The translations under genes and the position numbers were made by a program. 64,000 bases of DNA from assembly GCA_041861885.1 (NCBI GenBank), contig JBGVUE010000001.1, positions 2,096,001-2,160,000 of the forward strand, given 5' to 3'. A model generated the notes under the pieces. The model did no database searches. It saw only the letters and a list, made by a program, of their open reading frames with translations, and had not been told where the DNA came from. Below are positions 1-7,790 of the stretch, in pieces; positions within the stretch are counted from its first letter, which is position 1, and every line of letters begins with the position of its first letter. Source of the stretch: Haloimpatiens sp. FM7315. Its GTDB lineage: Bacteria; Bacillota; Clostridia; Clostridiales; Clostridiaceae.

Positions 1-61
1 ACAGGGCGGTGGCTATGCTGCTGCCTTTTATTATGTTGAAGATAATCAATTGGAGGTAAAA

Positions 62-2044
62 ATGAAAACACTGAGTATAGATTTAGAATGTTTTAGTAGC
101 GTTAATTTAAAGAAAAGTGGAGTTTATCGTTATTGTGAAAGTAATGATTTTACCATTTTACTTTTCGGATATAGCGTTGATGGTGCTGAAGTTAAGGTAG
201 TTGACCTTACCTGTGGAGAGAAAATCCCACAAGCAATAATAGAAGCCTTAACTGATGATAGTGTTATAAAATGGGCATTTAATGCTACATTTGAACGTAT
301 CTGTCTGTCAGCATGGCTTAGAAAAAATTATCCAAAATACTTCAAGAGCTATAATACTAACAATGATACTGTTGGTAACTACCTAAACCCCTCCTCATGG
401 AAATGCTCCATGATATGGTCTGCTTACATTGGAATGCCATTATCCCTTGAAGCTGTTGGTGCTGTACTTGGATTACAGGAGCAGAAATTAAAGGAAGGAA
501 AAGACCTTATCCGCTACTTCTGTGTACCATGCAAGCCCACAAAAACAAATGGAGGTCGCACTCGTAATCTTCCTATACATGATACAGCAAAATGGGCAAC
601 CTTTGTCTCCTACAACCGCAGAGATGTTGAAGTTGAAATGTCCATTCAGAAAAAGCTTTCTAAGTTTCCTGTACCTGAATTTGTATGGAAAGAGTATCAC
701 ATAGACCAGAAAATCAATGATCGTGGAATAACTATTGATATGGATGTTGTTGAACAGGCTATTAAGATGGATGAGCATTCTAGGGAAATGCTGTCAGAGC
801 AAATGAAGAAACTTACAAATCTTGATAATCCAAATTCTGTAGTACAGATGAAACGATGGTTAGCTGAGAATGGAGTTAAAACCGACACTCTTGGTAAAAA
901 GGCTGTGGCAGAAATGCTAAAGGATGCTCCTCAGAAACTTGCCGATGTCCTTACTCTCCGTCAGCAGCTTGCCAAATCAAGTATAAAGAAATATCAGGCA
1001 ATGCAGAATGCTATATGTGCTGACAGCCGTGCAAGAGGAATGTTCCAGTTTTATGGAGCAAATCGTAGCGGTCGTTGGTCTGGTCGCTTAATTCAATTGC
1101 AAAATCTACCTCAGAACCATATGCCAGATTTAGAGCAGGCTCGTGACCTTGTAAAAGGTGGTAACTATGCTGCATTAGAAATGCTTTATGATTCTATACC
1201 TGAGGTATTATCAGAGCTTATACGTACTGCCTTTATTCCAAGGACTGGATATAAATTCGCTGTGCTAGACTATAGTGCAATCGAGGCAAGGGTACTCTCA
1301 CACCTTGCACAGGAATCGTGGAGAAATAAAGTCTTTGCTAATAATGGAGATATTTATTGTGCAAGTGCATCTGCTATGTTTGGTGTTCCAGTTGAAAAAC
1401 ATGGTCAGAACAGCCATCTTCGTCAAAAAGGCAAGATAGCCGAACTTGCGTTAGGATACGGTGGATCAGTTGGTGCCTTAAAAGCAATGGGTGCTTTAGA
1501 TATGGGACTTAATGAAGAAGATTTACAGCCCCTAGTTAGTGCATGGAGAACTTCAAATCCTAACATTGTACGTTTTTGGTGGGATGTTGATGATGCAGTC
1601 AAGAATGCCATCAAACAAAAGACAACCACTGAAACTCATGGTATCTATTTTATTTACCAAAGTGGTATGCTCTTTATAAAACTCCCATCTGGTAGAAAAT
1701 TAGCTTATGTTAAACCTAAAATTGGCATAAACCAGTTTGGTGGAGAATCCGTAACTTACGAAGGTATCGGTGCAACAAAAAAATGGGAGCGCATCGAATC
1801 TTATGGCCCAAAATTTGTGGAAAATATTGTTCAGGCAATCTCAAGAGATATTCTAAGCTTTGCTATGGGTACTCTTAAAAACTATTTCATCTGTGGTCAT
1901 GTCCATGACGAATTAATTATTGAATGTTCTATGGACACATCCTTAGATGCCATAAGTGAAGAGATGGGTAGGACACCTCCATGGATAAAAGATCTGCAAT
2001 TAAAGGCTGATGGCTATGAGACAATGTTTTATAAAAAAGATTAA
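62..2044 (+). CDS. Phage/ICE-type family A DNA polymerase with 3'-5' exonuclease domain
   Basis: About 660 residues. The N-terminus carries a DnaQ-like exonuclease motif I (IDLE, D7 and E9). The C-terminal half has the family A polymerase motifs: motif A DYSAIE near residue 403, motif B around R454 to the GYGG near 466, and motif C HDE near 615. This is the architecture of the DNA polymerases of Firmicute prophages and integrative elements, not of chromosomal PolA, which is larger and has a 5' nuclease domain. I chose ATG 62 because GGAGG lies at 52-56 and family members start at this point. The frame is open to the left edge, with a TTG at 50, so the true start cannot be fully excluded upstream. 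It would replicate the element. The usual helicase and nuclease partners are absent downstream, where a terminator follows at once, so the module looks truncated. Confidence 0.9.
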   Translation: MKTLSIDLECFSSVNLKKSGVYRYCESNDFTILLFGYSVDGAEVKVVDLTCGEKIPQAIIEALTDDSVIKWAFNATFERICLSAWLRKNYPKYFKSYNTNNDTVGNYLNPSSWKCSMIWSAYIGMPLSLEAVGAVLGLQEQKLKEGKDLIRYFCVPCKPTKTNGGRTRNLPIHDTAKWATFVSYNRRDVEVEMSIQKKLSKFPVPEFVWKEYHIDQKINDRGITIDMDVVEQAIKMDEHSREMLSEQMKKLTNLDNPNSVVQMKRWLAENGVKTDTLGKKAVAEMLKDAPQKLADVLTLRQQLAKSSIKKYQAMQNAICADSRARGMFQFYGANRSGRWSGRLIQLQNLPQNHMPDLEQARDLVKGGNYAALEMLYDSIPEVLSELIRTAFIPRTGYKFAVLDYSAIEARVLSHLAQESWRNKVFANNGDIYCASASAMFGVPVEKHGQNSHLRQKGKIAELALGYGGSVGALKAMGALDMGLNEEDLQPLVSAWRTSNPNIVRFWWDVDDAVKNAIKQKTTTETHGIYFIYQSGMLFIKLPSGRKLAYVKPKIGINQFGGESVTYEGIGATKKWERIESYGPKFVENIVQAISRDILSFAMGTLKNYFICGHVHDELIIECSMDTSLDAISEEMGRTPPWIKDLQLKADGYETMFYKKD

Positions 2045-2050
2045 GAGAAA

Positions 2051-2085
2051 GGCTGTAACACATCATTTGTTGTTACAGCCTTTTT
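2051..2085 (+). terminator. Intrinsic terminator after the DNA polymerase
   Basis: A perfect 10-bp stem (2051-2060 with 2071-2080), a 10-base loop and a T5 tract. It sits 6 bases after the polymerase stop and faces the convergent gene that ends at 2088. Confidence 0.9.
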
Positions 2086-2087
2086 CT

Positions 2088-2665
2088 CTATATTATTCCA
2101 TCTATTTGCTTTTGCAATTTTGATAGCAATCTTTTTTCTTATCACTAAGTGTACTCTTAGGTAATTTGCACTCTGCTGCCATACCCCTATCTGAGAAACC
2201 TTCTTTGATTAACTCACATATTCTTCTACTGTCTGGATCTAGCTCTTCAAGAGCCTTTGTTAATTCATCTAGGAGCATCATATCTATAACTATATCAGCT
2301 GTGTCTTTTTCAGTATGTGCTACCTCAATACCTTCGCTCTGTAATTCATCAAGTGAAATAGCAGAACCCTCATGTAGCCTTTCACATTTACTGCAATCTC
2401 CAGTACATCTCTTTAGCTTACCCTTGCCATTGCTAACAGTGCATCGTCTACTACGCTCTTCTCTTTTAGCTTCAGCCCATAGTGGTCTCATATACTCGTC
2501 ATACTGTGCCTTTGAATCAACTGGAACCATAATTGCCTTGACATTTTTGTTTCCAATTTTAGTATAAACCACTTTTTTGGGGTCAATACCAAAATCTCGG
2601 ATTGTTTCGTTGGTAACCTCCATTGGTACTAAATACTCTTTACTCTGATTTTCATTGTTTTTCAT
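2088..2665 (-). CDS. Sigma-70 region 4-like HTH regulator of an integrative element (frameshifted near the end)
   Basis: About 190 residues. The N-terminal half holds a conserved YLVPMEVT block, followed by a cysteine cluster (CTGDCSKC) that could bind metal. The C-terminal third is sigma region 4-like (LDPDSRRICELIKEGFSDRGMAAE, then a recognition helix with LPKSTLSDKKK). Proteins of this layout are annotated as sigma-70-like factors on clostridial ICEs and phages. ATG 2665 has GAGGA just upstream; a longer TTG start at 2698 is less likely. As sequenced, the frame ends at 2102. Adding one base to the T6 run at 2132-2137 gives a more family-like end (KKKRLLSKLQKQIDGII) with a stop at 2088. It probably regulates element genes; its targets are unknown. 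Confidence 0.65.
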
Positions 2666-2699
2666 TTTTTGTCCTCGCTTTCCGCTATGGTTTTGCAAC

Positions 2700-2841
2700 C
2701 TGGCGAGGACATCTGCATAAGATTACCAAACAGACACAACCTAAAAAGGCGCGACTAATAAGGCAGGATCTGTAATCGAACATACTACTGCCGTTAAACA
2801 GTAGAATTCGATATGCATATCCTCGCCAAATGTCGCGCGCC
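2700..2841. repeat. Nested inverted-repeat region upstream of the sigma-like gene
   Basis: Several complementary arms are interleaved in 140 bases. TGGCGAGGA(C)AT..TGCAT at 2700-2717 matches ATGCATATCCTCGCCA at 2812-2827. GGCGCGAC at 2749-2756 matches GTCGCGCGCC at 2832-2841. An internal hairpin ATCGAA..CTACTG / CAGTAG..TTCGAT lies at about 2774-2812. GGCAG at 2762 can alternatively pair with the CTGCC inside the CTACTG arm, so two mutually exclusive folds are possible. It sits where the 5' leader of the minus-strand sigma-like gene would be. It could be a structured leader RNA, or a folded DNA site such as an origin or recombination site. I cannot decide from sequence. Confidence 0.55.
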
Positions 2842-3292
2842 ATAGGCTTAAATAATATATTTTTATAGTTTTATGTCATTCCGGACAGTAACTAAATAAA
2901 TAATCTAGACTCTCTCGTGCTGGTCATTTTCATGTAAAAACCATGAAAGTATAGATTAGGGAGCATTAAGCAAATATAATTTTTGCTGCATTTACTACTC
3001 TTTTAGTGTTGTTCTCATTTTTGCCTCCACAGTGAAGCCAAGTACCTCTATCGCACCTTTCACAGCTTTCGCTGTGAAGATTCCTATATTTGTATCCCAA
3101 CGCCCTATAAGCTAATCAGGCCTTGTGATATTGATTTTTACTATAAATTCATTTTAGATTTTCAAAATTGATGTCTATGGCCACTTTAGTGAATTGGGTT
3201 TGTGAGATAGACCTCCATATGGACTGGGTGTTGGCGACAAATCGACACAAAACTTCTTCCACAGATTGACAGTCGGGTTAGTGTGAGTTATA

Positions 3293-3312
3293 ATGATTTA
3301 GTATGATTTAGT
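3293..3312 (+). repeat. Tandem 10-bp direct repeat (ATGATTTAGT twice)
   Basis: Two adjacent perfect copies at 3293-3302 and 3303-3312, upstream of the NACHT gene. They could be an iteron-like or regulator-binding pair, or chance in A/T-rich DNA. Confidence 0.4.
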
Positions 3313-3325
3313 AGGATAACAAAAC

Positions 3326-3357
3326 AAAAAAAGCTGTTATCAAAACTCTGATAACAG
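3326..3357 (-). terminator. Orphan minus-strand intrinsic terminator
   Basis: CTGTTATCA at 3334-3342 pairs with TGATAACAG at 3349-3357. Read on the minus strand, the hairpin is followed directly by a T7 tract (A7 at 3326-3332). No minus-strand gene lies upstream of it in the window; the next gene (3459) is on the plus strand. It may end an antisense transcript or be left from a deleted gene. Confidence 0.6.
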
Positions 3358-3458
3358 TGTAAATCTAATGGGTATTGATTCGAAATTGACCTGGTATTGC
3401 TTATCCATTTGCTAATGGTTACAAATTGTTGATTATAAGTTACAAGGGAGTCAAAGAG

Positions 3459-5942
3459 ATGATGAGATTATGCTTTGGAACATTTGCACACGTCCTTCGC
3501 TTGTGCAAACGTCAAAATGTAACAGACTACCAGTTGGTAGGCACTATGACAAGAACTGTAGACCCTAATTGCCAATACTTGAATAAAAACAACAAAACAT
3601 CAGTTTCAAGGTTGCTTAGTTGTACAAGCAATCTTTCTAGTGGTCGAAAACAAGGTGGCAGTAGGGCCTATGAAAAATCTGGTGAAAGCATTAGTAATGT
3701 TGTTGCTGAAGCTCAAAAAGCTAATAAAAAAGATGTAGTACAAAAATTTGAATATACTGTAATAGGACTATTAGATGAAGATAAAAAAGAACAAGCAATT
3801 AATGCCTTACTTGATATAATTGAAAAAGATACAGTTATTGAAAATGACAAAAAATTGAGTTTTCAAAAATATATAGGTAAAACAAAAAATGCCCTGCTTT
3901 CGCAGGATGAATTTGTGCTATCTGAATTATTAACTGGATTATTCCTTTACACTGCTGCTGAAGTTGTTAATACTGTAGGAAAAGAATGTATAAAAGATGT
4001 TAATACAGAATACTTGAATCAATTTAATGCTAACGACCGCAAAATAAAAATCATTAATATTTCTAATGATTCATTCAGAGAGTCTGCAGTAACAGCCATA
4101 CAAACCGTAGATGAATTAGTGGACTTTCCTGAAGAATTGCCGGTTCCATTTCAAAAATATCTATTTAATGTAAAGCAAAAATACAGCTTAATGAAAACTT
4201 TGCTCTACAATGATCACCCAAAACCTTTTTATGACTTTTATGTCTGTAACAATATCGAAAGACGTGTGCCTGTAACTGGACGATTTGGAACATCATATAA
4301 AACGACAGTAATAGCAAATGTTAATTTTAAATCACTTTCGGATTGTTCAAGATTTGTTATACTTTCAGGAACGGGCGGTCTTGGGAAGTCAATGATGATG
4401 AGACATCTACTATTAGATTCTATTGAAAATTACAGCCAAATTGGAAATATTCCAATTTTTATTCCATTAAAAGATTTTGATGAGACAACAGGTGAATTAT
4501 TTGAATATGTTTTTTCAAGAATGAAAAACTTTTGCACCGATATAACAGAAAAACAATTTCAAGAAATTTTGTCTACTGGAAAATGTCTACTGCTTTTTGA
4601 TGGATTGGATGAAATCGCATCAGCAAATGCTAAAAAATTCGAACGGGAATTAGAACGTTTTACTGATATGTATCCTGATAATTACTATGTAATTTCATCA
4701 AGACCTACCCAGTCATTTATTTCATATTCAAGATTTACAGTAATGCATTTAAAGCCTTTTTCAACAAAACAAGCATTGAAATTGATTGATAATTTAGAGT
4801 TCAGACCCGATGAGCCAATAATAAAAGAAAAATTTCGTCTTGAGTTAGAAAAAACCTTGTATCACACACATAGATCATTTATTGAAAATCCACTTTTGCT
4901 TACTATAATGCTCATCACCTTTGAGCAATATGCAGAAGTACCATCAAAAATGCATATTTTCTATAGAGAGGCATATGCGGCATTATCAATAAAACACGAT
5001 GCAAGTAAAGGTGCATATAAGCGTACTCTTAAGACTGGACTTACCGCCGACAAGTTTGCTGACTATTTTGCTGAAATATGCTCTCGTTCTTATTACGATG
5101 AAAAATTTGAGATGAATGAAGATGAATTTACTAATTATTACAAAAAACTTAGTGAACGTAAGAAATATAATGATCAAACAACAAATGTAATTGATTACCT
5201 GTATGATCTTTGTTCAAATATGTGTCTAATGTACTTTGAGAGTGGTAAATATCATTTTACTCACCGTTCATTTCAAGAATATTTTTGTGCATTATATTTT
5301 TCAAAGCAAAAGGATAAGCACCTTGAAAGTATTGCTGATTTTTTTGAACATAGAAGAAACCGAATGTATGGCGATAAAACATTCAATATGCTGTATGATA
5401 TGATTTCTGAGAAAGTAGAAGAGTATATGTTCTTGCCTTATTTGGCCAAATTATATGAACGTTGCGATAACGAAGATGGTTATTGGACTTTTCTTCAAAC
5501 CATCTATCCTTGCATACAATACGAAAGGGGTGAAACGGATGATTTTTCCTTAACTTCGTGTCAATCATACCTGTTTTCTTTTATTAAGGAACTTAATGGG
5601 CATGGGACAGTAATGTTGCAAGATTTACCGCACTATGATTCGTTAGTTAGTGGTGAATATGCCTTTGCTTTAGATGAAAATGAAAATGAAGAACTAGTGA
5701 ATTTGGATAATATTAGTTATGAGTACAAAAATGAATATGGAACACCTGATATTGTAGGCCGTATCTATGAATTTGAAATTGATAAAATTAGAAACAACTC
5801 TACAGAGTATACAGAGTTGATACGTTGTATTGAGAATGATAATTTTGTTCTAAAAAAAGAGTATAACGATATGCGTCTGTATCTTGAAAAACTAAAAAAC
5901 AAACAAACACCTGAAGGCAACAGCCTTTTCGATATGTTTTAG
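3459..5942 (+). CDS. NACHT-domain STAND NTPase, putative anti-phage defence protein
   Basis: 827 residues. The central NACHT ATPase has Walker A GTGGLGKS (304-311), Walker B LLLFDGLDE (378-385), a sensor-like ISSRP, and the NACHT-typical winged-helix signature FTHRSFQEYF near 600-609. The first roughly 250 residues form a domain I do not recognise, starting MMRLCFGTF. It lacks visible TIR, nuclease, protease or CARD-like motifs. About 200 residues follow the winged helix, with no obvious LRR or TPR repeats. I chose ATG 3459 because GGGAG lies 8 bases upstream; an upstream TTG (3426) is less likely. Bacterial NACHT proteins of this kind are known phage-defence NLR relatives. The position, just ahead of an HTH gene and a type I R-M operon on the same strand, fits a defence island. 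The effector is unidentified. Confidence 0.85.
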   Translation: MMRLCFGTFAHVLRLCKRQNVTDYQLVGTMTRTVDPNCQYLNKNNKTSVSRLLSCTSNLSSGRKQGGSRAYEKSGESISNVVAEAQKANKKDVVQKFEYTVIGLLDEDKKEQAINALLDIIEKDTVIENDKKLSFQKYIGKTKNALLSQDEFVLSELLTGLFLYTAAEVVNTVGKECIKDVNTEYLNQFNANDRKIKIINISNDSFRESAVTAIQTVDELVDFPEELPVPFQKYLFNVKQKYSLMKTLLYNDHPKPFYDFYVCNNIERRVPVTGRFGTSYKTTVIANVNFKSLSDCSRFVILSGTGGLGKSMMMRHLLLDSIENYSQIGNIPIFIPLKDFDETTGELFEYVFSRMKNFCTDITEKQFQEILSTGKCLLLFDGLDEIASANAKKFERELERFTDMYPDNYYVISSRPTQSFISYSRFTVMHLKPFSTKQALKLIDNLEFRPDEPIIKEKFRLELEKTLYHTHRSFIENPLLLTIMLITFEQYAEVPSKMHIFYREAYAALSIKHDASKGAYKRTLKTGLTADKFADYFAEICSRSYYDEKFEMNEDEFTNYYKKLSERKKYNDQTTNVIDYLYDLCSNMCLMYFESGKYHFTHRSFQEYFCALYFSKQKDKHLESIADFFEHRRNRMYGDKTFNMLYDMISEKVEEYMFLPYLAKLYERCDNEDGYWTFLQTIYPCIQYERGETDDFSLTSCQSYLFSFIKELNGHGTVMLQDLPHYDSLVSGEYAFALDENENEELVNLDNISYEYKNEYGTPDIVGRIYEFEIDKIRNNSTEYTELIRCIENDNFVLKKEYNDMRLYLEKLKNKQTPEGNSLFDMF

Positions 5943-5952
5943 GAGGATTTAT

Positions 5953-6156
5953 ATGTTTACTGAATCAGAAAAGTGGGTTAACCTTGAAGATATTGCACTA
6001 CACCTTAGCGTAAGCAAAGACACTATCCGTGCATGGATAAAAAAAGGAACTATTCCTTACACACGTGCAGGGAAACAGTACAAATTTAAAATTTCTGAGG
6101 TAGATGAGTATTTAAGAAAAGGTAAGTTAGCAGATGACCGCTATACAGATGTATAA
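5953..6156 (+). CDS. Small excisionase/MerR-like HTH DNA-binding protein
   Basis: 67 residues with a winged helix-turn-helix of the excisionase (HTH_17) type: LEDIALHLSVSKDTIRAWIKKGTIPYTRAGKQYKF, then a helix IS-EVDEYL. AGGAGG at 5941-5946 overlaps the stop of the NACHT gene, and ATG is 6 bases on, so the two genes are almost surely co-transcribed and translationally linked. The hsdM gene begins 59 bases downstream. Proteins like this often sit in front of type I R-M genes and could act as their regulator. An alternative is an excisionase, but no integrase is present in the window. Confidence 0.8.
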   Translation: MFTESEKWVNLEDIALHLSVSKDTIRAWIKKGTIPYTRAGKQYKFKISEVDEYLRKGKLADDRYTDV

Positions 6157-6215
6157 TAGTTGTTGATTACCAGTTCAAAACTGTAAATATATTTTAATTT
6201 GAAAGGAGAAACAAT

Positions 6216-7790
6216 ATGGCTAAAAAGGAAAAAAAGAAAGTTTCTATGGAGGCGGGCCTCTGGGCTGCTTGTAATAAATTAAGAGGTAGCGTGAGTGCAA
6301 CGGATTATGTGAATGTTGTATTGGGTCTTTTATTCCTGCGTTTCGCTTATGATAAATTCAATGCACAACGTGAAAGACTACTTGCCAATGATGATACAAA
6401 GGATTTTGTTGACAATCCAAAGTTTTATTCTCGTGACAATGTTTTTTATTTGGAAGAGCATGACCGCTGGGATTATATAAAAGATAATTCCAAGAAAAAC
6501 ACCATTTTTACTATTATTGATGATGCATTTAAAAACTTAGAAAAGAACAATGTTTCTTTGAAAGGTGCATTACCGATAGGTTTTTATATTTCTCTGCGTA
6601 TTGAGGCCCCAAAGTTTTCTTCTCTTATTGATGAGGTTCACAAGCTTGAATACTCACAGGATGAATCTGACGATGTTATCGGCAGAGTATATGAGTATTT
6701 TCTCCGTAAATTCTGTATTGCGGCAAAATCCGAAAAGGGCGAGTTTTACACTCCGGCAAATATTGTAGAGTTGATGACTATGTTGATACAGCCTTACAAT
6801 GGCTCAGTGTATGACCCCTGTTGCGGTTCTGGAGGGATGTTTGTACAATCAGCAGAATTTATCAAAAAGCATCAAGGTAATAAGAAAGATATTACAATTT
6901 ACGGACAAGAATCCAATGACAAAACATATAAATTGGCTCGCATGAATCTTGCCATTCGTGGTCTTAATTGCAACTTGGGTGATGAAGATGCTTCCACTTT
7001 TACAAGGGACAAGCATCCTGACCTTAGGGCAGATTATATACTTGCTAATCCTCCATTCAATCTTAAAGATTGGAGAACAGCAAATCAATTAACAAACGAT
7101 GGAAGGTGGCATGATTATGAGTTACCTCCTATTAGCAACGCAAACTACGCATGGGTACTGCATATGCTTTCAAGACTGTCTTACAATGGTACAGCTGCAT
7201 TTTTGCTTGCCAATGGCGCATTAAATGCCGATTCGGAAGAATACAAAATCAGAAAACAACTTATTGAAAATAACAAGGTTGAGGCAATTATCGTGTTACC
7301 TCGTAATATGTTCTACGCAACAGATATTTCCGTAACCCTTTGGATTATCGGAAACCATAAAAAGCCGAAAAAAGTTAAAAGAAATGATACAGAAGTCATG
7401 CTGAGAAACCGAGAAAATGAAATTCTTTTCATTGACGCACGTACACTTGGTGATGGCGGTAATAACGAAGATGGTTATGTTCTTTTAACTGATACTGACA
7501 AAGAAAAAATAGCCTCAACATTATTTGCTTGGCAATCACCTGAATGGAAAACGCTTTATAAGGATATTCCAGAATTCTGTTATTCTGCGGCAATGGATGA
7601 AATAAGACAAAAAGATTATGCATTGGTGCCGTCCAAATATATATCATTTGTTGACCATGACTTAGAAATTGATTTTGAAACAGAAATGTCAAGAATTCAA
7701 TCTGAACTAAAAGCTTTGATGGTTGAGGAAAGGCAATCGCAAGCCAAGTTAGAAGCTGCGCTTGAAGGTATTGGATATGGCATTAAATAA
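6216..7790 (+). CDS. hsdM: Type I restriction-modification system, DNA methyltransferase subunit M
   Basis: 524 residues, full length for HsdM. The N-terminal helical domain is followed by an N6-adenine methyltransferase domain with SAM motif I DPCCGSGGMF (200-209) and catalytic NPPF (278-281). The typical KGEFYTPANIVELM block precedes motif I. A strong AAAGGAGA ribosome site lies before ATG 6216. With HsdS it methylates the target adenine on both strands; with HsdR added it forms the restriction complex. It overlaps hsdS, as is usual in these operons. Confidence 0.96.
   Translation: MAKKEKKKVSMEAGLWAACNKLRGSVSATDYVNVVLGLLFLRFAYDKFNAQRERLLANDDTKDFVDNPKFYSRDNVFYLEEHDRWDYIKDNSKKNTIFTIIDDAFKNLEKNNVSLKGALPIGFYISLRIEAPKFSSLIDEVHKLEYSQDESDDVIGRVYEYFLRKFCIAAKSEKGEFYTPANIVELMTMLIQPYNGSVYDPCCGSGGMFVQSAEFIKKHQGNKKDITIYGQESNDKTYKLARMNLAIRGLNCNLGDEDASTFTRDKHPDLRADYILANPPFNLKDWRTANQLTNDGRWHDYELPPISNANYAWVLHMLSRLSYNGTAAFLLANGALNADSEEYKIRKQLIENNKVEAIIVLPRNMFYATDISVTLWIIGNHKKPKKVKRNDTEVMLRNRENEILFIDARTLGDGGNNEDGYVLLTDTDKEKIASTLFAWQSPEWKTLYKDIPEFCYSAAMDEIRQKDYALVPSKYISFVDHDLEIDFETEMSRIQSELKALMVEERQSQAKLEAALEGIGYGIK

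Larger units (their letters stand above)
2842..3458. other. Intergenic stretch with short hairpins and possible gene debris
   Basis: No intact gene is visible. It holds small hairpins (TTTCATG/CATGAAA at about 2927-2947; TTCACAGC/GCTGTGAA at about 3058-3077). There is also a short open minus-strand frame without a start (2995-3111) with plausible codon use (LIGRWDTNIGIF..), perhaps the tail of a lost gene. The tandem repeat and terminator are listed separately. It looks like a recombination scar between the replication module and the defence block. Confidence 0.4.

Noticed and set aside
2166..2567. A 133-residue plus-strand frame over the sigma-like gene
   Set aside because: Its serine/leucine-rich composition is the usual antisense shadow of an acidic gene. 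The minus-strand frame has the ribosome site and domain motifs.
2748..2841. A tRNA-like gene in the inverted-repeat region (GGCGCG ends and a TTCGATT loop)
   Set aside because: The segment is about 94 bases, the bases around TTCGATT do not form a T stem, and no anticodon arm can be drawn. It is better described as nested repeats.
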